A DNA stretch of 64,000 bases from Mesorhizobium sp. M2E.F.Ca.ET.219.01.1.1 (lineage in GTDB: Bacteria; Pseudomonadota; Alphaproteobacteria; Rhizobiales; Rhizobiaceae). Shown here piece by piece: positions 53,451-62,431 of the stretch (position 1 is its first letter; every line of letters starts with the position of its first letter). The notes beneath the pieces were generated by a model. The model was not told where the DNA came from, searched no databases, and saw nothing but the letters and a program-made list of their open reading frames with translations. The position numbers and the translations under genes were made by a program. The DNA lies in NCBI RefSeq assembly GCF_004016445.2, contig NZ_SADT02000002.1, positions 744,001-808,000 on the forward strand. Reading direction: 5' to 3'.

Positions 53451-53833
53451 GCTTGAAGCTCACTTTCAAACTCGTAAGCTTTGACCGTCCCGCATGGCCG
53501 GTTCATCTGTAGATGTTTTCGCTGGACAAGATGAAGCCGGTGTTCGGCAGCGTGTTCTCTATTGTGAGCACTCCGCTCACATTACGGTATAAGATTGTGC
53601 CGCGGATGGATGGATCATCGGGCGATAGAAGTCGGGCTAAAATCTGTGCGCCGGGCCGTCACTTCGAAAGTGACAGATTCGCTCACAATTTTTCCATGAG
53701 ATGCATCTTCGTGTAACCAAAATTCAATAACTGAAAATCATTGTGTTGCTTCGCTGGCTAGACAGTCGCGAGTCAGATATGCATGAGCATGCCGGGTCAC
53801 TCACGACCTTAGGCAAAACGCAAGGGGCATCGC
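53451..53833. promoter_or_regulatory. 383-bp region upstream of histone-H1-like gene
   Basis: AT-richer than its flanks. GTGAGC-N5-GCTCAC at 53564-53580 is a perfect-armed inverted repeat inside TATTGTGAGC...GCTCACATTA. No gene convincing; a 67-codon frame at 53513-53716 has no coding character or good ribosome-binding site. Confidence 0.45.
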
Positions 53834-54208
53834 ATGGCAAAGACCACAACCAAGGCGCCGGCGGCGAAAGCGCCGGCAAAGAAGCCGGCAGCTAAGGCTG
53901 CCGCGAAACCTGCAGCAGTGAAGAAGGCAGCGGCACCGAAGGCAGCCGCCAAGGCTCCGGCCAAGGCAGCAGCGAAGCCGGCCGCGAAGGCAGCGGCAAA
54001 GCCCGCCGCCAAGGCAGCGGCAAAGCCGGCGGCGAAGCCGGCCGCGAAGGCAGCGGCAAAGCCCGCCGTGAAGGCAGCAGCAAAGCCTGCCGCCAAGAAG
54101 CCGGCAGCGAAGGCCGCGGCCAAGGCTCCGATGAAGGCCGCCGCCGCCAAGGCTCCGGCAGCCGTGAAGAAGGCAGCTCCGGCGAAGAAGCCGGCCGCCA
54201 AGAAGTAA
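53834..54208 (+). CDS. Histone H1-like Lys/Ala/Pro-rich protein
   Basis: 124 residues composed almost only of Ala, Lys and Pro, with repeated AAKPAAK/AAAKPA units from start to end, no hydrophobic core and no Trp/Tyr. Such eukaryotic-H1-like tails are known in several bacteria and bind DNA or act in nucleoid compaction. The repeat unit varies at third codon positions but the frame is intact. AAGGGG precedes the ATG. It is monocistronic, with its own terminator downstream. Confidence 0.85.
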   Translation: MAKTTTKAPAAKAPAKKPAAKAAAKPAAVKKAAAPKAAAKAPAKAAAKPAAKAAAKPAAKAAAKPAAKPAAKAAAKPAVKAAAKPAAKKPAAKAAAKAPMKAAAAKAPAAVKKAAPAKKPAAKK

Positions 54209-54317
54209 TCGCGTAGCTTCGCTTGGCGAACCGCAACGGGTGAGGGCGGGTGCCACCGGGCACCCCTCTCGCCAATTCGGTGTGACAGCGAGCGGAGTCG
54301 GAGCGGACGCTCCTCCT

Positions 54318-54367
54318 AAAGCTCTCGGAAATTTGCCAGCAGGCAAACCTTCCGGGAGCTTTTTTGT
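54318..54367 (+). terminator. Intrinsic terminator after histone-H1-like gene
   Basis: AAAGCTC..CGGAA..TTTGCC pairs with GGCAAA..TTCCG..GAGCTTT, followed by a run of Ts (54360-54366). Strong hairpin on the plus strand about 110 bases past the stop. Confidence 0.8.
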
Positions 54368-54476
54368 TGCCGCGTCCGCGCCGGCAGGACGTGGCCAATC
54401 CGGATCAGCTTTGCTGGGCCGTTGCCCAGGAGGTTCCATTCGGTCAACAGTGGGGCAGACAACTGGGAAATCGATC

Positions 54477-55073
54477 ATGCCGAAACTGCTCTATGCTTCC
54501 ACGTCCCCCTACAGTTCGAAGGTCCGCATGGCGGCCGTCTACGCCGGCATCGCCATCGATCTCGTGCCGGTCAAGACGGAGGACAAGCCCGCCGAACTGA
54601 TCTCGGCCAATCCGCTCGGCAAGATCCCGGTGCTGGTGCTTGAGGATGGCCGCTCGGTCCATGACAGCCGCGCTATTACCCAGCATCTCAACCGGCTGTC
54701 GAAGAACGCGCTGTTCCCGCGCAATCCCGACAAGCGGCTCGAGACGGAAGTTCTCGAGGCGCTGGCCGACGGCATTTGCGACTGCGCGCTGTCGATGGTC
54801 TATGAGCGGCGCACGCGGCCCGAGGCGATGGTCTATCAGCCCTGGCTCGACCGCCAGTGGGGCAAGATCACCGCAGCGCTCGACCTCATCAACGCCAACC
54901 CGCCCAAGCTGCCGAAGAAGATCACCGCCGGCCACATGGCGCTGCGCGCCACACTTGGCTATCTGTCGCTGCGCTTTTCGGGCCAATGGGAGAAGGGCCG
55001 CAGCCGCCTGGTCCGCTGGGCCGCAAGGTTTGATGAGAAGTTTCCGGAACTGAAGAGCAGCGTGCCCGGGTAG
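54477..55073 (+). CDS. Glutathione S-transferase-like protein
   Basis: 198 residues from the ATG at 54477. Thioredoxin-like N-terminal domain (LLYASTSPYSSKVRMAAVYAGI), with the cis-Pro in LGKIPVLVLEDGRSVHDSRAI and GSH-contacting Asp-Ser; C-terminal helical domain after residue ~80. No cysteine at the usual active position, Ser8/Ser9 instead. Function is probably detoxification or unknown conjugation. Confidence 0.87.
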   Translation: MPKLLYASTSPYSSKVRMAAVYAGIAIDLVPVKTEDKPAELISANPLGKIPVLVLEDGRSVHDSRAITQHLNRLSKNALFPRNPDKRLETEVLEALADGICDCALSMVYERRTRPEAMVYQPWLDRQWGKITAALDLINANPPKLPKKITAGHMALRATLGYLSLRFSGQWEKGRSRLVRWAARFDEKFPELKSSVPG

Positions 55074-55078
55074 ATACA

Positions 55079-55109
55079 GCCAATCTCCCCCCTTGTGGGG
55101 GAGATTGGC
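55079..55109. repeat. CTCCCCC-hairpin repeat
   Basis: GCCAATCTCCCCC pairs with GGGGGAGATTGGC. It matches the hairpins in the 29153-29306 element. Located four bases after the GST stop, it may also help end that transcript. Confidence 0.75.
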
Positions 55110-55189
55110 AGCTTCGGCCTCGCGCCCACCTTGAACCCCACCCCCTTCCATGCTTGCCTGATGTCCCCCAGAACGCGGAGGTGGTGAGC

Positions 55190-55558
55190 ATGGCAAAGCC
55201 CGCAAGCAGCGTCGCGCCCGACCCGATGGTCGCGCGCTTGCGCGCCGCCCTCGGCAAGTGCGTCTTCACCGAGCAGAAGATGTTCGGCGGCACCTGCTTC
55301 ATGATCAACGGCAACATGCTGATCGGTACTTCGAAGCGCGGACTCCTCGTGCGTGTCGGCAAGGACGCGCATGCGGCTGCCGCGGCACGTCCCCATGCGA
55401 GCACGATGGAAATGGGCGGGCGCTCGATGGAAGGCTATATCCGCGTCGCGCCGGAAGGCACGGCGAGCGAGGCCGATCTCGCCTTCTGGGTCGATCGCGC
55501 GCTGGCTTTCGTCGAGACGCTGCCGTCGAAGGTCAAGCCCGCGAAAAAGCGCGCCTGA
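55190..55558 (+). CDS. TfoX N-terminal domain protein
   Basis: 122 residues from the ATG at 55190 with CGGAGGTGG upstream. TfoX/Sxy N domain: RLRAALGKCVFTEQKMFGGTCFMINGNMLIG and later LAFWVDRALAF. In other bacteria TfoX controls competence; single-domain forms like this are common and uncharacterised. The C terminus is a basic KKRA tail. Confidence 0.87.
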   Translation: MAKPASSVAPDPMVARLRAALGKCVFTEQKMFGGTCFMINGNMLIGTSKRGLLVRVGKDAHAAAAARPHASTMEMGGRSMEGYIRVAPEGTASEADLAFWVDRALAFVETLPSKVKPAKKRA

Positions 55559-55584
55559 GGCAGCAAGGACAGCAAACCCGGGCA

Positions 55585-55615
55585 CAAAAAAAGCCGGGCG
55601 CAAGGCCCGGCTTTT
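55585..55615. terminator. Bidirectional terminator between convergent genes
   Basis: AAGCCGGGC-GCAAG-GCCCGGCTT, flanked by an A-run on the left and Ts on the right, so it can end both the TfoX-like (plus) and porin (minus) transcripts. Confidence 0.8.
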
Positions 55616-55637
55616 CTGTGTCGTGGCTTCTAACGAC

Positions 55638-56285
55638 TTAGAACTTCATACCGACGCCGAAGGTGACGCGGTTGTCCGAAGACTTGACCTTGCCGACATT
55701 GTCGAAGGTCTTGCTGCCGTAATCGGTGTAGCGATACTCGACGCGACCGAACACGTTGTCCGTGATCTTGATGTCGGTGCCGGCGCCGGCCGTCCAGCCC
55801 CACATACCCTTGCTCTCACTGGAGATGCCGTCATCGATCTTCTGGTTCTTGGCGGCGAGACCGCCCGTGCCGTAGAGCAGGATTTCCGGGGTCACGGCAT
55901 AGCCGAGGCGGGCGCGCAGCGAACCTTCGAGGCCCGACTTGGCGCTGAAGCCGTTGGAATCGCCCTTGGTGCCATTGTAGCCGAGGTCGGCTTCAGCACC
56001 GTACACGAAGTTCTCCTGCTGCCACTGATAGCCGCCGAAGACGCCGCCGACGAAGCCCTTGGTGCCGATATTGGTACCCTGGTCCTTCAGTTTGGCATGG
56101 CCGCCGAAACCATAGCCGGCGCTCAGACCGACATAGGGGCCGGCCCAGGAAGCAACCGGAAGCTCGGCAACCGGAGCGGGAGCCGGCGGCTCCTCGGAAA
56201 CGACGTCGGCCGCAAAAGCGGTACCGGCAAAGGCGAACAGCCCGAGCGCGGCGGCAAGCGGCGCGAATTTAAGATTGGTCTTCAT
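55638..56285 (-). CDS. Omp25/RopB-like outer-membrane beta-barrel protein
   Basis: 215 residues from the ATG at 56285, preceded by AAGGAG. A signal peptide ends at GTAFA-ADV. A Pro-rich linker precedes an eight-strand barrel with alternating pattern and ends in VTFGVGMKF, an aromatic C-terminal residue required for BAM assembly. Close in layout to Omp25/Omp31/RopB of rhizobia and Brucella. The 5' leader holds a CCCCGG/CCGGGG hairpin (56337-56353). Confidence 0.88.
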   Translation of the reverse strand: MKTNLKFAPLAAALGLFAFAGTAFAADVVSEEPPAPAPVAELPVASWAGPYVGLSAGYGFGGHAKLKDQGTNIGTKGFVGGVFGGYQWQQENFVYGAEADLGYNGTKGDSNGFSAKSGLEGSLRARLGYAVTPEILLYGTGGLAAKNQKIDDGISSESKGMWGWTAGAGTDIKITDNVFGRVEYRYTDYGSKTFDNVGKVKSSDNRVTFGVGMKF

Positions 56286-56696
56286 TGTTATACTCCTTAA
56301 GCCACAAGACACTTAGGCTTGGTTGTTCATGAAACGCCCCGGCCCGTCCGGGGGGATAAACGAGCCTGGCGTTTAACGGTTCCGAATGTCGTGCTGAAAT
56401 GCGGCTGAAGCGAACCTGAACTTGGGTCATTCCCGGGCGCGAATGAGGCCGAACCTTGACGTTGCATCTTCGCAACAGCGAATGTCAGCAGGCTAATCAT
56501 GTTGCGCTGCACATCGCTTGGTTCAAGAGGTGCAGCGACATATATTGCCGGGAATGGCGCCCCGAATCTGGCGGGGCGGAAGCGCATCCGGGCCGCTTCG
56601 CCACATTCCTGCCCCAGGTGGAAATGGCATTTAACGCTTGGCCCGTCATATTGTGCCGGCTTCCCGGAATCGTGAAGCCGATTGAGGATTGACACC
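56286..56696. other. 411-bp divergent region between porin and SDR genes
   Basis: Contains the porin leader with the hairpin at 56337-56353, then AT-poor sequence up to the SDR start. No promoter could be assigned with confidence and no gene is convincing. Confidence 0.4.
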
Positions 56697-57461
56697 ATGA
56701 AACAAGCCACGGCCGTCGCGCTGGTGACGGGTGGAGCAAGACGGATCGGCAAGGCGATCGTCGAGGATCTCGCCGCCAATGGCTTCGCCGTCGCCATCCA
56801 TGCCAACCGGTCGAGCGCCGAGGCCGATGCGCTGGCCGGGAAGATTACGGGCGACGGCGGCCGCGCCGCCGTCGTCGCAGCCGACCTCACCGACATGGAT
56901 GCCGTCGGCGATCTCGTCGGCAGATCCGAGGCGGCGCTCGGCCCTGTCACGCTGCTGGTCAACAATGCGTCCCTGTTCGTCGACGACCGGGTCGAGGATT
57001 TCGACTGGCAGGCCTGGGACCGTCATTTCGCCATCCACGTGAAGGCGCCCGCGCTTTTGGCGCAGAATTTCGCCCGCGCACTGCCGCAAGGCGAGGAGGG
57101 GCTGATCGTCAACATGATCGACCAGCGCGTCTGGCGGCCGACGCCGCGCTATTTCTCCTACGCGCTGTCGAAATCGGCGCTGTGGACGCAAACTGAGATG
57201 CTGGCGCAGGCGCTCGGGCCGCGCATCCGCGTCAACGCCATCGGTCCCGGCCCGACACTGAAGAACAAGCGCCAGGACGACGACGATTTCGGCAAACAGG
57301 TCGAGGGCCTGATCCTGAAGCGCGGCCCGCAATTGCCCGAATTCGGCGCCACGATCCGCTATCTCTGGCAGGCGCGCTCGGTGACTGGCCAGATGATCGC
57401 GCTCGACGGCGGCCAGCATCTTGCCTGGCAGACGCCCGATGTGACAGGCATGGTGGAATGA
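56697..57461 (+). CDS. Pteridine reductase-like SDR
   Basis: 254 residues. [18 protein letters not shown] at the start has the Arg-rich turn of FolM/PTR1-type pteridine reductases; NNAS replaces the usual NNAG. Catalytic Tyr-x3-Lys in YALSKSA. Probably reduces dihydro- or biopterin-like compounds. Its stop overlaps the uvrC start (ATGA), so they are co-translated. Confidence 0.83.
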   Translation: MKQATAVALVTGGARRIGKAIVEDLAANGFAVAIHANRSSAEADALAGKITGDGGRAAVVAADLTDMDAVGDLVGRSEAALGPVTLLVNNASLFVDDRVEDFDWQAWDRHFAIHVKAPALLAQNFARALPQGEEGLIVNMIDQRVWRPTPRYFSYALSKSALWTQTEMLAQALGPRIRVNAIGPGPTLKNKRQDDDDFGKQVEGLILKRGPQLPEFGATIRYLWQARSVTGQMIALDGGQHLAWQTPDVTGMVE

Positions 57462-59539
57462 GTCCCGCAGCCCAAAAACATAGACGCAACGGCGCCGCCG
57501 ACGACCTGCCGCCCGAAGTCGATCTCGACGTCGAGGACGAGGCGGCGGAGGAGATCGTCGAACCGGAGTCGATCCCGACCGGCCCCGATGTCGCCTTCAC
57601 GGCCATCGACTGGACGCCGCATGCCGGCGATGCCGACGGCATGGTGGGCGCCGAGGTGATCCAGACCTTGGTCAAGCGGCTGCCCAACCAGCCCGGCGTC
57701 TACCGCATGATGAATGCCGCCGGCGACGTGCTCTATGTCGGCAAGGCGCGCAGCCTGAAGAAGCGCGTCACCAACTATGCGCAAGGGCGGTTCCACACCG
57801 CCCGTATCGGCCGCATGGTGCGCGAGACGGCGACGATGGAATTCGTCGTCACCCGCACCGAGATCGAGGCGCTGCTGCTCGAGGCCAACCTCATCAAGCG
57901 GCTCAGGCCCCGCTTCAACGTGCTGATGCGGGACGACAAGTCCTTCCCCTACATCCTCTTGACCGGCGACCATGTCTCGCCCGGCATCTACAAGCATCGC
58001 GGCGCGCGATCGCGAAAAGGGGACTATTTCGGGCCCTTCGCCTCGGCCGGCGCGGTCGGCCGCACCATCAATTCGCTCCAGCGCGCCTTCCTGCTTCGAA
58101 GCTGCACCAACTCCTTCTACGAGAACCGCACGCGGCCCTGTCTGCTCTACCAGATCAAGCGCTGCGCCGGTCCCTGCACCGGCGAGATCTCGCATGAGGG
58201 CTATGCCGAGCTGGTCGAGGAAGCCAAGGATTTCCTCTCCGGCCGCAGCCAGAAGGTGAAGACCGAGATTTCGGCCGCCATGCAGCAGGCCTCCGCGGAG
58301 CTCGATTTCGAGCGCGCCGCGATCTACCGCGATCGCCTTGCCGCGCTGTCGCATGTGCAGGCGCATCAGGGCATCAATCCGCAGACGGTGGAGGAGGCCG
58401 ACGTCTTCGCCATCCACCAGGAAGGCGGCCAGACCTGCATCCAGGTGTTCTTTTTCCGCACCGGGCAGAACTGGGGCAACCGCGCCTATTTCCCAAAGGC
58501 CGATCCGGCGCTGGAGCCGGCCGAGGTGCTGGGCTCGTTCCTGGCGCAGTTCTATGACGACAAATTGCCGGCGCGCACGCTGCTGCTGTCCCAGACCGCG
58601 CAGGAACAGGAACTGCTCGCCGAGGCGCTGTCCACCCATGCCGGCCGCAAGATTACGATCTCGGTGCCGCAGCGCGGCGAGAAGAAGGATCTGACCGACC
58701 ACGCGCTGCAGAACGCGCGCGAGGCGCTCGGCCGCAGGCTGGCCGAGACCTCGACGCAGGCGCGGCTGCTGACCGGCTTTGCCGAGACCTTCGGCCTGGC
58801 AAAACCTCCGGTGCGCATCGAGGTCTATGACAACTCGCACATCATGGGCACCAATGCGGTCGGCGCCATGGTCGTCGCCGGGCCGGAAGGTTTCGTGAAG
58901 AACCAGTACCGGAAATTCAACATCCGCTCGACCGAGATCACGCCGGGCGACGATTTCGGCATGATGCGCGAGGTGATGCAGCGCCGTTTCTCGCGGCTGC
59001 TCAAGGAGCATGTCGGCGAGCAGCCCGGCGCAACCACGGACGACGCCGGAGACGAGGATCTGGTCGCCGGCAATGGCGGCTTCCCGGCCTGGCCCGACGT
59101 CATCCTGATCGACGGCGGCCAGGGTCAGATGACGGCGGTGCGGCAGATCCTTGCCGATCTCGGCGTCGAGGGCCGCGTCACCGCGATAGGCATCGCCAAG
59201 GGTCCCGACCGCGATGCCGGGCGCGAGCGCTTCTTCGTCGAGGGCAGGGAAAGCTTCATGCTGCCGGTGCGCGATCCGGTGCTCTATTTCGTCCAGCGCC
59301 TGCGCGACGAGGTGCACCGCTTCGCCATCGGCTCGCACCGGGCCCGCCGCAAGAAGGAGATGGTGAAAAGCCCGCTGGACGAGATCGCCGGCATCGGCCC
59401 CGGCCGCAAGCGCGCCCTGCTGCTCGCCTTCGGCACCGCCAAGGCGGTCAGCCGCGCCGCGGTCGAGGATTTGGTCAAGGTCGACGGCATTTCCGAGCAT
59501 GTGGCCAGGCTGGTCTACAATCATTTTCATGAGAGCTGA
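57458..59539 (+). CDS. uvrC: Excinuclease ABC subunit C
   Basis: 693 residues. UvrC makes both incisions in nucleotide excision repair. An acidic ~70-residue N-terminal extension precedes the GIY-YIG nuclease ([27 protein letters not shown]), then UVR, the RNase H-like domain ([26 protein letters not shown]), and tandem helix-hairpin-helix motifs at the C terminus ([22 protein letters not shown]). The extension is longer than in enterobacteria but common in rhizobia. Confidence 0.95.
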   Translation: MSPAAQKHRRNGAADDLPPEVDLDVEDEAAEEIVEPESIPTGPDVAFTAIDWTPHAGDADGMVGAEVIQTLVKRLPNQPGVYRMMNAAGDVLYVGKARSLKKRVTNYAQGRFHTARIGRMVRETATMEFVVTRTEIEALLLEANLIKRLRPRFNVLMRDDKSFPYILLTGDHVSPGIYKHRGARSRKGDYFGPFASAGAVGRTINSLQRAFLLRSCTNSFYENRTRPCLLYQIKRCAGPCTGEISHEGYAELVEEAKDFLSGRSQKVKTEISAAMQQASAELDFERAAIYRDRLAALSHVQAHQGINPQTVEEADVFAIHQEGGQTCIQVFFFRTGQNWGNRAYFPKADPALEPAEVLGSFLAQFYDDKLPARTLLLSQTAQEQELLAEALSTHAGRKITISVPQRGEKKDLTDHALQNAREALGRRLAETSTQARLLTGFAETFGLAKPPVRIEVYDNSHIMGTNAVGAMVVAGPEGFVKNQYRKFNIRSTEITPGDDFGMMREVMQRRFSRLLKEHVGEQPGATTDDAGDEDLVAGNGGFPAWPDVILIDGGQGQMTAVRQILADLGVEGRVTAIGIAKGPDRDAGRERFFVEGRESFMLPVRDPVLYFVQRLRDEVHRFAIGSHRARRKKEMVKSPLDEIAGIGPGRKRALLLAFGTAKAVSRAAVEDLVKVDGISEHVARLVYNHFHES

Positions 59540-59684
59540 GGCGGTCGCGGCAGGGACGTCCCGACGGGGTGCCTCACGACGCGCTTCACGCCATTTTTCC
59601 CTGTCCAATCGAATCTCGGCTGTTGACCCCCTACATTGGCTTCTGATTTGAGTACCTCTGGCGGCGGAGATTTCCCGAGACGAT

Positions 59685-60281
59685 ATGGCACAGCGCGCGT
59701 TCAACCTGCCGAACATCCTCACCTACGCCCGCATCGTCGCGGTGCCGCTGGTCGTGCTGTGCTTTTTTCTCGAAGGCCATCTGAAGTCGTCCGACTTCGC
59801 CCGCTGGTCGGCGCTGGTCATTTTCCTGCTCGCCTCGATCACCGATTACTTTGACGGCTATTTCGCCCGCGCCTGGCAGCAGACTTCGAACATCGGCAAG
59901 ATGCTTGATCCGATCGCCGACAAATTGCTGGTCGCAACCTGCCTGCTCCTGCTTGCCGCCGACACCGACCGCCATGGCGGCATCGCCGGCTGGTCGCTCT
60001 GGGCGGCGATCATCATCCTGTGCCGCGAGATCCTGGTTTCCGGCCTGCGCGAGTATCTGGCCGCCCTGAAAGTGTCGGTGCCGGTGACCCAGCTCGCCAA
60101 GTGGAAGACGACCATCCAGATGGTCGCCATCGCCTTCCTTTTGGTTGGTCCGGCCGGCGACAAGATCTTTCCGCTGACCACACAGATCGGCCTGGTGCTG
60201 CTGTGGATCGCGGCGCTCGTCACGCTCTACACCGGCTATGATTACTTCCGCGCCGGCCTCAAGCACATCATGGACGAGTGA
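59685..60281 (+). CDS. pgsA: Phosphatidylglycerophosphate synthase
   Basis: 198 residues, about five membrane segments. CDP-alcohol phosphotransferase motif D-G-x2-A-R-x8-G-x3-D-x3-D is present in DYFDGYFARAWQQTSNIGKMLDPIADKLL. It makes phosphatidylglycerol phosphate from CDP-diacylglycerol and glycerol-3-phosphate in the inner membrane. Precedes moaD by five bases. Confidence 0.94.
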   Translation: MAQRAFNLPNILTYARIVAVPLVVLCFFLEGHLKSSDFARWSALVIFLLASITDYFDGYFARAWQQTSNIGKMLDPIADKLLVATCLLLLAADTDRHGGIAGWSLWAAIIILCREILVSGLREYLAALKVSVPVTQLAKWKTTIQMVAIAFLLVGPAGDKIFPLTTQIGLVLLWIAALVTLYTGYDYFRAGLKHIMDE

Positions 60282-60286
60282 AGACA

Positions 60287-60544
60287 ATGTCGACGAAACT
60301 CATCTATTTCGCCTGGGTACGCGAGCGGATCGGCAAGCCGGAAGAGGACGTCGACTTGCCTTCCGGCATCGAGACCGTCGCCGACCTGCTGCGCTGGCTG
60401 AAGTCGCGCGGCGAGGAATATGAGAACGCGCTGCAACACCCCGATGTCATCCGCGTCGCCATCAACCAGGAACATGTCGGCCACCGCGAGAAGATCGCCG
60501 GTGCGCGCGAGATCGCGCTGTTTCCGCCGATGACCGGAGGCTGA
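60287..60544 (+). CDS. moaD: Molybdopterin synthase small subunit
   Basis: 85 residues, ubiquitin-like fold, ending in the required GlyGly (FPPMTGG), which becomes the thiocarboxylate that delivers sulfur to cyclic pyranopterin. The ATG at 60287 is used; a GTG at 60278 overlaps the pgsA stop and would add three residues. One base separates its stop from moaE. Confidence 0.93.
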   Translation: MSTKLIYFAWVRERIGKPEEDVDLPSGIETVADLLRWLKSRGEEYENALQHPDVIRVAINQEHVGHREKIAGAREIALFPPMTGG

Positions 60545-60545
60545 C

Positions 60546-61025
60546 ATGGCCGGCGCCGTCGTGCCCGCCATCCGCATCCAGCGCGAGGATTTCGACGTCG
60601 CCGCCGAGATCGCCGGCCTGACCGGGGGTCGGACCGATATCGGCGCCGTGGTCACTTTCTCCGGCCTTTGCCGCGACGAGCAGGGCGCGCTGTCGGCGCT
60701 CGAGCTCGAGCACTATCCCGGCATGGCCGAGGCCGAGATCGGCCGCATCGCCGCAGAGGCCGTCGAGCGCTGGCCGCTGCAGGGACTCACCGTCATCCAT
60801 CGCCACGGCAAGATAATGCCGGGCGAGAACATCGTGCTGGTGGTCGCGGCCTCGTCGCACCGGCAGGCGGCCTTCGAGGCGGCGAATTTCCTGATGGATT
60901 ATCTGAAGTCGCGCGCGCCCTTCTGGAAGAAGGAGCATCTTGCCGACGGCTCCGAGGGTGGCTGGGTCGAGGCCAAGGAAGCCGACGACCAAGCGGCGGA
61001 CCGCTGGAAGAAACCGAGCGGATAA
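60546..61025 (+). CDS. moaE: Molybdopterin synthase catalytic subunit
   Basis: 159 residues. MoaE accepts sulfur from MoaD. IGAVVTFSGLCRDEQG, RIAAEAVERWPLQGLTVIHRHG and the lysines of APFWKKEHLADG mark the active site. The C-terminal ~20 residues are a basic/acidic tail. Its TAA stop coincides with the first base of a GCATG-type repeat. Confidence 0.94.
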   Translation: MAGAVVPAIRIQREDFDVAAEIAGLTGGRTDIGAVVTFSGLCRDEQGALSALELEHYPGMAEAEIGRIAAEAVERWPLQGLTVIHRHGKIMPGENIVLVVAASSHRQAAFEAANFLMDYLKSRAPFWKKEHLADGSEGGWVEAKEADDQAADRWKKPSG

Positions 61026-61073
61026 TGCATGTCGCCCCGAAGTGTGCAGCGGTTCGGGGGCAACGACATGCAT
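61025..61073. repeat. GCATG-type palindromic repeat, copy 4
   Basis: ATGCATGTCG opens and CGACATGCAT closes the element, with the CGAAGTGTG/CGGTTCGGGG core. It starts at the last base of the moaE stop codon. Confidence 0.75.
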
Positions 61074-61160
61074 CAGAGAAAACTCCCGTTCAGCCATTGA
61101 TTGACCGCAATCCTTCCCGACTCTGCCAATCGGGTTTGATTTGCTTGGCGGAGCAATCTC

Positions 61161-61574
61161 ATGCTGGACCGCGTCGCGGAGTTCTTCATCTTCGGGCTGG
61201 TGCCGCTGGTTGTCGGCGTGCTTGCCGTGCCGCAAGTGACCAAGGCCGGGGAAAAGACGATTGCCGGCGAAGTGACCTACCGCGAGCGCATCGCCCTGCC
61301 GCCGGATGCCGTGCTGGTGGTCGAACTCGCCGACGTCTCGTTGGCCGATGCGCCGGCAATCGTCATCGCAAAAAGCAGGATAGCGCCCACCGGCCAGGTG
61401 CCGATCAAGTTCGAGATCGGCTTCGACCCCAAGGCGATCCACAAGGGCCGGACCTATGCGCTGCAGGCGCGCATCACCGTCGGCGAGCGGCTGATGTTCA
61501 TCGCCGACACAAACCACCAGGTCGATCCGCTGGCCGGCACGCCCCAGGCGGTGTTGGTGAAGATGCCGCGCTGA
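61161..61574 (+). CDS. YbaY/YscW-type lipoprotein-fold protein
   Basis: 137 residues. A hydrophobic N-terminal segment (FFIFGLVPLVVGVLAVPQV) is followed by the YbaY/YscW beta-sandwich: GEVTYRERIALPPDAVLVVELADVSL, IKFEIGFDPKAIHKGRTYALQARI. No lipobox cysteine is seen, so it is anchored or secreted, not lipidated. In enterobacteria YbaY is a stress-linked lipoprotein of unknown role. Confidence 0.75.
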   Translation: MLDRVAEFFIFGLVPLVVGVLAVPQVTKAGEKTIAGEVTYRERIALPPDAVLVVELADVSLADAPAIVIAKSRIAPTGQVPIKFEIGFDPKAIHKGRTYALQARITVGERLMFIADTNHQVDPLAGTPQAVLVKMPR

Positions 61575-61755
61575 CGTCGCGCGCCGGCTGGACGGCCGCG
61601 ACTTTTCACTCTGGAAACCGTGTTCACCGGAATAAACCGGCAGCGCCAAGCGTTGACTTATGCAGATGGCGGGCAAGCAAGGGGACATATGTCCCTTCAC
61701 TCAAACCGCCAGACCGAATGCGCGGGATCGATCTGGCACTCAATGGAGACCAGAT

Positions 61756-62025
61756 ATGAAGAAGCACACGCTCATTCTCGCAATCACAAGCGTATCGCTG
61801 ATCGCCTTCGCCGGTTTTGCCCGTGCGGACGACCATCTGTTCAACGCCACGCAGCATGGCCTCAGCCCCGACAGCCAGCCCTTCCAGACCAACAAGGCTG
61901 GCCATAGCGGCGACCTTGCGCCTGGGCAGGGCAGCCCGTTCACCGGCGAGGAGACGAAGACGCCGGCCACCGATACCGAAGCGGCGAACGCCCACGCGAA
62001 TGTGAAAGACCGTCAAGCCAAATGA
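61756..62025 (+). CDS. Small exported hydrophilic protein
   Basis: 89 residues from the ATG at 61756 with GGAG upstream. A signal peptide MKKHTLILAITSVSLIAFAGFARA-DDH is clear; the mature ~64 residues are hydrophilic, Asn/Ala/Thr-rich and contain no cysteine. Resembles short exported proteins frequent in Mesorhizobium, but no function can be given. Confidence 0.7.
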   Translation: MKKHTLILAITSVSLIAFAGFARADDHLFNATQHGLSPDSQPFQTNKAGHSGDLAPGQGSPFTGEETKTPATDTEAANAHANVKDRQAK

Positions 62026-62279
62026 TTCCTTTGCCCGCCGGGGAGGGGCGGCGGGTTTTCCTGTCCGACATGCAGCGCCGCCGGCTGACCAAGGCCGCAT
62101 CGTCGGCGAGCGGATCCTGAAGCAGAGGCAGGACGGATGGGGCCCGGCTGCTGGATCGAACTGCCACCGACCCTGGCGACATTCGATGCGAATCCGTCCT
62201 TGCCCCGATATTCTTCCGGCGCATAAATGCCCGTCACAATTGACCCCACCGCCACAACCGCCTAGGCTCGCCCGAAAAT

Positions 62280-62360
62280 GGGGATGGGGTTCCCCCGAAA
62301 CCGCCCATATGGGCTGATGACTCCTGCCAGGCGTGCTCTTGCGCGGCAGGATTTGTTTTT
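62280..62360 (+). promoter_or_regulatory. Fluoride riboswitch with terminator expression platform
   Basis: The aptamer pattern GGGGATGGGGTTCCCCC, GAAACCGCCC, GGGCTGATGACTCCTGCC (62280-62328) follows the crcB-motif consensus. TCCTGCC at 62322-62328 can pair with GGCAGGA at 62345-62351, followed by a T-run, so a terminator can form when fluoride is absent. It lies just upstream of the crcB pair, which is the usual target. Confidence 0.88.
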
Positions 62361-62431
62361 CCCGCTCGCATCATGCCTGATTTCGTGAAGTGATTCCGGT
62401 GTGGAATCGCGTTTGGAAAGGCATTGAAGCG

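Noticed and set aside
53513..53716. 67-codon frame upstream of the histone-H1-like gene
   Set aside because: No ribosome-binding site, no family, AT-rich regulatory-type sequence.
56456..56692. 78-codon frame before the SDR gene
   Set aside because: Unusual composition, no ribosome-binding site, lies in the divergent regulatory gap.
57359..59722. 787-codon open frame on the minus strand opposite uvrC
   Set aside because: Arg/Ala/Gly-rich translation without domains, exactly antisense to a complete uvrC; a high-GC shadow.
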